Shown here one piece after another: positions 6,187 to 10,000 of a stretch of DNA of 10,000 nucleotides. The translations under genes were made by a program, and so were the position numbers. This DNA comes from Treponema sp. (GTDB taxonomy: Bacteria; Spirochaetota; Spirochaetia; Treponematales; Breznakiellaceae), in assembly GCA_020216655.1 (NCBI GenBank), contig JAIWNU010000017.1, positions 1 through 10,000 on the forward strand. The letters run 5' to 3'. Under the pieces are notes generated by a model. The model did no database searches. It was given only the letters and a program-made list of their open reading frames with translations, and was not told where the DNA came from. How positions within the stretch are numbered: the first letter of the stretch is position 1; every line of letters starts with the position of its first letter.

Positions 6187-7283
6187 AGCATCTCCTTCTC
6201 GCTGTAGGCTTGCGGAATCTGCTGGGTAATGCAATGGACATTTCCGCCGCCTTTAATAATCTTCATACCATCTATGGGAACGATTTTTCGGTCCGGATAT
6301 TGTTCGCGCAAAATGCCAAGAGCACGATCATCGGCCCGTTTAAGCTCCACATCGCCATCTTTGCCAAAGACAGGAACAATAAGCCCCCCCGAAACGGGAT
6401 AAAAATTGATATAGCTTAAGGTAAGACTTTCGCCTCTGCAGGTTCTCCGGGGTGGTTCCGGGATTTCCACAATCTCAAGTTTTCGGCTCTGAGCATCCCG
6501 CGCGGTATTCAGGATAGAAAGGTTCTTTTTACTGTTTGGCATATTGGGAGAATCAGGATCGGCCGCTACTTGAATAAGCACCCGGCCGGGCTTAACAAAA
6601 CAGGCCAGATTGTCCACATGCCCGTCAGTCTCGTCTCCCCACAATCCCCTGTCCAGCCAAATAATGGTAGATACAGATAAATAGGATTTAAGATAGGACT
6701 CTATTTCCGCCTTAGATAAAGAAGGATTCCTATTTTTTGCAAGGAGACACTCTTCGGTGGTAAGCAGGGTACCCTCACCATCCACATGGATAGAACCGCC
6801 TTCGAGCACCAGAGGCGCATCATAGCGGGGGAGCCTGAGTTTTTCTAAAATGAGCTTTGCAAGCCCATCATCTGCGTCATAGGGCTTATATTTTTCTCCC
6901 CAGGCATTAAAGCGCCAATTAATACCTGCTCGCCGGCCGTCCCGGTTAACGAGTATGGTGGGCCCATTATCACGAATCCATGAATCATCGTGGGGAAAAT
7001 CCCACACCTCAACAGATTGGGGGAGCCTCTTTTTTGCATCCTGGAATGGAGAATAACCGCTTGTATCCTTACGAGACCTGGCGACCATATAGAGGGGTTC
7101 AAATTCCGAAATTGCCTGGGCTACTTCGACATAACCGGCCCGCGCTTCATCAAGGCCTTCAAGCCAAGCTTCGTCCCGAACCGGCCATGACATCAGGGTC
7201 CCTGATCGGGGTGCCCATTCAGCGGGCATTACAAATCCATCTTGATGAGGAGTTTTCATAACAGAAGCATTAATTGTTTTCAC
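6183..7283 (-). CDS. aguA: Agmatine deiminase
   Basis: A member of the porphyromonas-type peptidyl-arginine deiminase fold that hydrolyses agmatine to N-carbamoylputrescine and ammonia. From the GTG at 7283 it has 366 residues; from the ATG at 7259 it has 358. Numbered from GTG, the visible motifs are DGFVMPAEW (15-23), DDSWIRDNGP (99-108), LEGGSIHVDG (160-169), WGDETDGHVDN (215-225, with catalytic H222 and D224), and GGGNVHC (346-351) ending in the nucleophilic C351. Family members commonly begin shortly before the QDGFxMPAEW segment, so both starts fit and neither has a clear Shine-Dalgarno sequence. A possible -10 lies just upstream. The last four bases overlap the start of aguB (ATGA), so translation is coupled. 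The protein is cytoplasmic. It is the leading member of the putrescine unit unless the 406-residue gene 84 bases upstream is cotranscribed. Confidence 0.96.
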   Translation of the reverse strand: MKTINASVMKTPHQDGFVMPAEWAPRSGTLMSWPVRDEAWLEGLDEARAGYVEVAQAISEFEPLYMVARSRKDTSGYSPFQDAKKRLPQSVEVWDFPHDDSWIRDNGPTILVNRDGRRAGINWRFNAWGEKYKPYDADDGLAKLILEKLRLPRYDAPLVLEGGSIHVDGEGTLLTTEECLLAKNRNPSLSKAEIESYLKSYLSVSTIIWLDRGLWGDETDGHVDNLACFVKPGRVLIQVAADPDSPNMPNSKKNLSILNTARDAQSRKLEIVEIPEPPRRTCRGESLTLSYINFYPVSGGLIVPVFGKDGDVELKRADDRALGILREQYPDRKIVPIDGMKIIKGGGNVHCITQQIPQAYSEKEML

Positions 7284-7292
7284 AAAACACGT

Positions 7293-7319
7293 TGTATATC
7301 ATTCGGCTCGACAAAGCAA
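7293..7319 (-). promoter_or_regulatory. Weak candidate promoter before aguA
   Basis: On the minus strand a TTGCTT box is followed after about 15 bases by TATACA, which ends roughly nine bases before the GTG start of aguA. The spacing is short and the -35 imperfect, so this is a weak call. If real, the transcript would begin almost at the GTG. I find no terminator after the upstream 406-residue gene, so read-through is an equally good source of aguA mRNA. Confidence 0.25.
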
Positions 7320-7367
7320 GTACCGATATGCCCTAGGTTGCTTAAATTCACCGTTCTACCCAGCCGG

Positions 7368-8588
7368 CTAAAACACCAGAACAAGATTGACCGCTGCAGT
7401 CCCCTTTCCCTGCCGTTCTTTAACTGCTGCTTCAAAGTGGACTCCCATATGTTCACAGGCTTCTGCTATAAAGGACAAATAGTACCACCCGAGCCCGTCG
7501 TCCCCATACGGACCGGTACCGTGCTCATACAATTCTTGCAGGCTCTTTTCTCCCAGGGATAACCTTCCCCGTTCATCAAACATTCGCTTGGTATCCTCAA
7601 AGCTGCTGGAACCGTCATAGAGGCTCAATTTGAGCCGATATCTCCAGCGGCCCAGGGCCCAGCGTTTAGAGAGGGACCACACCATAATAGAAGCCAAACC
7701 ATGTGGTAATCGCTGTATCAATTCTCTACGTTTTTCAGGATTTTCCAGAATCGATCTCACTTCAGATGGTTTTGTCTCAGGGCCTAATAATTCAATTAAG
7801 GTTGAACGCTCCGCAGCACTCATGAGCTCAATAACCATAAGCGAAAGATAGTCTGCCAAATCTACCCTGTCCAGCACTGAATTAATAGCTTTTATAATAT
7901 CCTGTTGTATTTTTTGCCGTTCCAAGGGGGCGCTGCAAAGCAGAACAAAGTAGATAAGAGGATCTACCGTATCAACCAACTCCCGGATAAAATACATGAG
8001 CCGCTTCCGTTCATCCTCTGTCCTGCGCTGATCGACCAGTAAGGAGCGAAATATAGGTTCGGTAATTTCTTTTTTTATACTCTCTATCGCATCGGATCGG
8101 GACTTTAATGCGTTTTTTAATTCCACCGGGGATACCGCATTCTGGGCATCCAAGGCTTGGTGCGGATGAGTCCGATTCCACTTTGCTATTACTTCGGTTT
8201 TCACAGCCCGATCAATAATGGTGGAATTAAAGTAACCATATAGTATAGAAAAAACAACAAGCCGCGCCAGGTCGCCTATTTCGCTTTTTACGGAACCTAA
8301 ATCTGATACAGGAAATTCAGCCTTGTCTACAAAACCAGCAAGTAAAAGCCGTTTAAGCCAAGGAACGTCTACGATTTTTAGCTTAAACCCATACCGGGTA
8401 TCCCCATCCGGAGTTTCGAAGGAATGCAGGCCGGTCGCTCTGTTTTTAAAAAAAGCAGCCCCTTCCTGGGTTAGCACAATTTTTGAGCGCAGATCGATGC
8501 AACGAGGTTTTTCACCCATAATATGCTTTGTTACAGCCTGTCCCTTACTCACCGTCGGCACCTCCGACCTGTTCCCTAATAATGCCAT
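7368..8588 (-). CDS. Protein of unknown function, 406 residues
   Basis: I do not recognise this protein. It appears soluble, with no signal peptide and no clear membrane segment. The N-terminal third is mixed, with segments such as KIVLTQEGAAFFKNRATG and a basic region. Residues about 140-290 are rich in charged residues and leucine and look mostly helical. The C-terminal end has a glycine-rich stretch (GTGPYGDDGLGW) followed by YYLSFIAEACEHMGVHFEAAVKE and a strongly hydrophobic tail, LVLVF. A resemblance of that end to ATP-binding lids of GHKL kinases is too weak to use. The reading frame is open throughout with codon use like its neighbours, so it is probably a real gene. The ATG at 8586-8588 has only AGGA very close upstream and a -10-like box five bases away. 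It is transcribed toward aguA with an 84-base gap and divergently from icd. No function should be assumed from the polyamine context. Confidence 0.8.
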   Translation of the reverse strand: MALLGNRSEVPTVSKGQAVTKHIMGEKPRCIDLRSKIVLTQEGAAFFKNRATGLHSFETPDGDTRYGFKLKIVDVPWLKRLLLAGFVDKAEFPVSDLGSVKSEIGDLARLVVFSILYGYFNSTIIDRAVKTEVIAKWNRTHPHQALDAQNAVSPVELKNALKSRSDAIESIKKEITEPIFRSLLVDQRRTEDERKRLMYFIRELVDTVDPLIYFVLLCSAPLERQKIQQDIIKAINSVLDRVDLADYLSLMVIELMSAAERSTLIELLGPETKPSEVRSILENPEKRRELIQRLPHGLASIMVWSLSKRWALGRWRYRLKLSLYDGSSSFEDTKRMFDERGRLSLGEKSLQELYEHGTGPYGDDGLGWYYLSFIAEACEHMGVHFEAAVKERQGKGTAAVNLVLVF

Positions 8589-8593
8589 ATCCT

Positions 8594-8621
8594 ATTGTAT
8601 CATGATGTAACGGATTGACAA
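8594..8621 (-). promoter_or_regulatory. Promoter of the 406-residue gene, possibly leaderless
   Basis: On the minus strand TTGTCA (8616-8621) and TACAAT (8594-8599) are separated by 16 bases, a good sigma-70 match (five of six at each box). The -10 ends only five bases before the ATG at 8588, so transcription would start at or next to the start codon. It is the best-matched promoter in the window by eye. Confidence 0.5.
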
Positions 8622-8648
8622 GAGGGAAAAAATAATTGCAAATATATT
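8615..8648 (+). promoter_or_regulatory. Candidate icd promoter elements
   Basis: A perfect TTGACA at 8615-8620 faces icd and overlaps, on the opposite strand, the TTGTCA box of the divergent gene. The nearest good -10 on the plus strand is TATATT at 8643-8648, but the spacer is 22 bases, longer than the usual 16-18. Either the true -10 is a poorer match or the TTGACA is used only by chance. The gap from here to the icd start at 8687 shows nothing else. Confidence 0.3.
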
Positions 8649-8686
8649 CATAATTTTTGCATACCCATACATTCTGGAGGCCGCTC

Positions 8687-9913
8687 ATGGAATACAACAC
8701 CGCAGAGATCAAAAAAATTACCATGGATAATCCAATTGTCGAAATAGATGGCGATGAAATGACCCGGGTGCTTTGGGCCCTTGTTAAAGAACAGCTATTG
8801 CTGCCTTTTGTGGACCTTAAAACCGAATATTATGACCTCAGCCTGGAAAATCGTGATGCAACCGACGATCAGGTTACCCATGATGCGGCCCACGCAATTC
8901 TTAAACATAAGGTCGGTGTAAAATGTGCGACCATTACGAGCAACAATGCCCGCAAAGCTGAATACAACCTGAAGCACCTGCATCCAAGTCCCAACGCGAC
9001 TATTAGGGCAATTCTCGACGGAACCGTGTTCCGCAAACCAATTATCGTACAATCTATACAGCCAACTGTTTCTACCTGGAAAAAACCAATAGTTATCGCC
9101 CGTCACGCCTATGGAGATGTTTATAAAAATGCAGAACTATCCATACCTGGACCGGGGAAGGTGGAATTGGTATATACCGGCAAAGACGGTACTGAACAAC
9201 GGATTGTAGTTGCGGATATGAAAGGCCCCGGTGTGGTCCAGGGCATGCACAACCTGGACGATTCGATTGCAAGTTTTGCCCGAGCCTGTTTTCTTTACGC
9301 CCTGGAAGAAAAAATTGATATGTGGTTTGCCACCAAGGACACTATCTCCAAGATCTACGACGGCCGTTTTAAAGAGTTATTCCAGGAGATTTTTGAGAAA
9401 GAATTCAAAGACCTTTTTGAAAAAGCTGGCATTACCTATTTCTACACCCTGATCGACGATGCAGTGGCCCGGGTTGTTAAAAGTGAGGGGGGCTTTCTCT
9501 GGGCCTGTAAGAATTATGACGGCGATGTCATGAGCGACATGATAGCCAGCGCCTCTGGAAGCCTTGCAATGATGACCAGTGTACTCGTATCTCCCAACGG
9601 GGCCTTCGAATATGAAGCCGCCCATGGAACGGTACAGCAGCATTATTATCGATGGAAACGGGGTGAAAAAACGAGTACAAACCCGGTGGCCCTTATTTTT
9701 GCCTGGTCCGGAGCTCTGGCCAAACGGGCCAATCTTGATGGGAATGCTGAGTTGATGCAATTTGCCCAGAAACTGGAAATGGCGACTCTCAGAACTATAG
9801 AAGAAGGGGATATGACCGGAGATTTAGCAAAATTAGCCAATCCAGCTCCACTGCAAGTTTTGGATTCCTGGGAATTTGTCCAGGCTATCCAGAAACGGCT
9901 TAAGACCCTATAA
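8687..9913 (+). CDS. icd: Isocitrate dehydrogenase, eukaryote-type (type II) homodimeric, presumed NADP-dependent
   Basis: A 408-residue cytoplasmic enzyme that oxidatively decarboxylates isocitrate to 2-oxoglutarate. It aligns end to end with the human IDH1-type subfamily rather than E. coli Icd, and has that family's length. Conserved isocitrate and metal residues are visible: T84, S101, N103, R107, R116, R139, Y142, K217, D257, D280 and D284, in segments such as CATIT, SPNATIR, GTVFRKP, ARHAYGD and [10 protein letters not shown]. The cofactor loop reads [12 protein letters not shown] followed by [10 protein letters not shown]. Human IDH1 has Thr-Arg-His where this protein has Gln-Gln-His, so the Arg that grips the NADP 2'-phosphate (human R314) is Gln318 here, while the next His (H319) is kept. 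Start: ATG at 8687 follows TGGAGG (8675-8680) with a six-base gap; the open frame extends to a TTG at 8657 without a binding site. No terminator hairpin is evident after the stop. Confidence 0.95.
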   Translation: MEYNTAEIKKITMDNPIVEIDGDEMTRVLWALVKEQLLLPFVDLKTEYYDLSLENRDATDDQVTHDAAHAILKHKVGVKCATITSNNARKAEYNLKHLHPSPNATIRAILDGTVFRKPIIVQSIQPTVSTWKKPIVIARHAYGDVYKNAELSIPGPGKVELVYTGKDGTEQRIVVADMKGPGVVQGMHNLDDSIASFARACFLYALEEKIDMWFATKDTISKIYDGRFKELFQEIFEKEFKDLFEKAGITYFYTLIDDAVARVVKSEGGFLWACKNYDGDVMSDMIASASGSLAMMTSVLVSPNGAFEYEAAHGTVQQHYYRWKRGEKTSTNPVALIFAWSGALAKRANLDGNAELMQFAQKLEMATLRTIEEGDMTGDLAKLANPAPLQVLDSWEFVQAIQKRLKTL

Positions 9914-9937
9914 TACACCTTATATTATCGATATTTC

Positions 9938-9978
9938 TTGACTAATATCCTCTTTTCCCCTTATGGTACTATTATACA
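9938..9978 (+). promoter_or_regulatory. Possible promoter for the gene starting at 9997
   Basis: TTGACT at 9938-9943 is a near-consensus -35. The hexamer at 17 bases is the poor TTATGG; better -10 matches (TACTAT at 9967, TATACA at 9973) are spaced 23 and 29 bases away. So a promoter is plausible in this AT-rich gap but its boxes cannot be fixed by eye. Confidence 0.3.
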
Positions 9979-9996
9979 TAAGGAAAGGAATATAGT

Positions 9997-10000
9997 ATGG
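9997..10000 (+). CDS. Start of a further gene (only the first codon visible)
   Basis: An ATG at 9997-9999 follows a purine-rich AAGGAAAGGAA (9980-9990), with AAAGGA about seven bases from the ATG, a strong ribosome binding site. It lies 83 bases after the icd stop on the same strand. Only four bases are in the window, so nothing can be said of the product. Confidence 0.5.

Noticed and set aside
6187..6234. Longer aguB beginning at the ATG at 6234
   Set aside because: It adds 16 residues inside aguA without a ribosome binding site, while the ATG at 6186 has AAGGAG at the right distance and starts like other AguB proteins.
7361..7368. Palindrome AGCCGGCT at the end of the 406-residue gene as a terminator stem
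   Set aside because: It has no loop space and no following T run; it can be explained by chance at this length.
7368..7500. Histidine-kinase-like ATP-binding lid at the C-terminus of the 406-residue protein
   Set aside because: GDDGLGW only vaguely resembles a G-box and the N, G1 and F boxes are missing, so no kinase call is justified.
8657..8686. icd starting at the TTG at 8657
   Set aside because: No ribosome binding site precedes it, whereas TGGAGG sits six bases before the ATG at 8687.
9914..9996. Rho-independent terminator after icd
   Set aside because: The gap contains the short palindrome TATCGATA but no G+C-rich stem followed by a T run.

Overview
The window looks like ordinary chromosome from a Gram-negative bacterium, most likely a spirochaete of the Treponema/Spirochaeta group. 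This placement is an inference from gene content: a membrane-anchored PilZ protein, a eukaryote-type isocitrate dehydrogenase, an agmatine-route putrescine operon, and a 406-residue protein I cannot name. Base composition is moderate, by eye in the mid-40s percent G+C. I see no insertion sequence, phage gene, CRISPR array, rRNA or tRNA. Coding density is high and no gap longer than 300 bases lacks a gene.

Layout. 1-886 (minus) is the N-terminal part of a membrane-anchored PilZ (cyclic-di-GMP receptor) protein that runs off the left edge. A divergent promoter region (887-1016) separates it from a CPBP-family intramembrane protease gene (plus), which appears to begin at a rare ATT codon. An AT-rich promoter stretch follows, then a two-gene plus-strand unit: a secreted TlpA/ResA-like thioredoxin and an enlarged CcdA-type thiol-disulfide transporter, overlapping as TAATG. 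Seven bases later the minus-strand putrescine operon converges on it. In transcription order the operon is agmatine deiminase (aguA), N-carbamoylputrescine amidase (aguB) and arginine decarboxylase (speA), with ATGA and TAGATG junctions. Upstream of aguA on the same strand is the unknown 406-residue gene. A compact divergent promoter region (about 8589-8686) then leads to a plus-strand isocitrate dehydrogenase. The last four bases hold the start codon of one more plus-strand gene with a good ribosome binding site.

How the genes work together. The CcdA-like protein should carry reducing equivalents across the inner membrane to the CXXC of the TlpA-like protein. SpeA makes agmatine from arginine, AguA deiminates it to N-carbamoylputrescine, and AguB hydrolyses that to putrescine, so one transcript encodes the whole ornithine-independent route. 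Isocitrate dehydrogenase supplies 2-oxoglutarate and a reduced nicotinamide cofactor.

Nothing here looks like an undescribed multi-gene system. The points most worth checking are the likely AUU start of the protease gene, the Gln at the position of the conserved NADP-phosphate-binding Arg in isocitrate dehydrogenase, a 4 x 12-bp in-frame tandem repeat in the transporter gene, possible leaderless starts upstream of the putrescine genes, and the 406-residue unknown.
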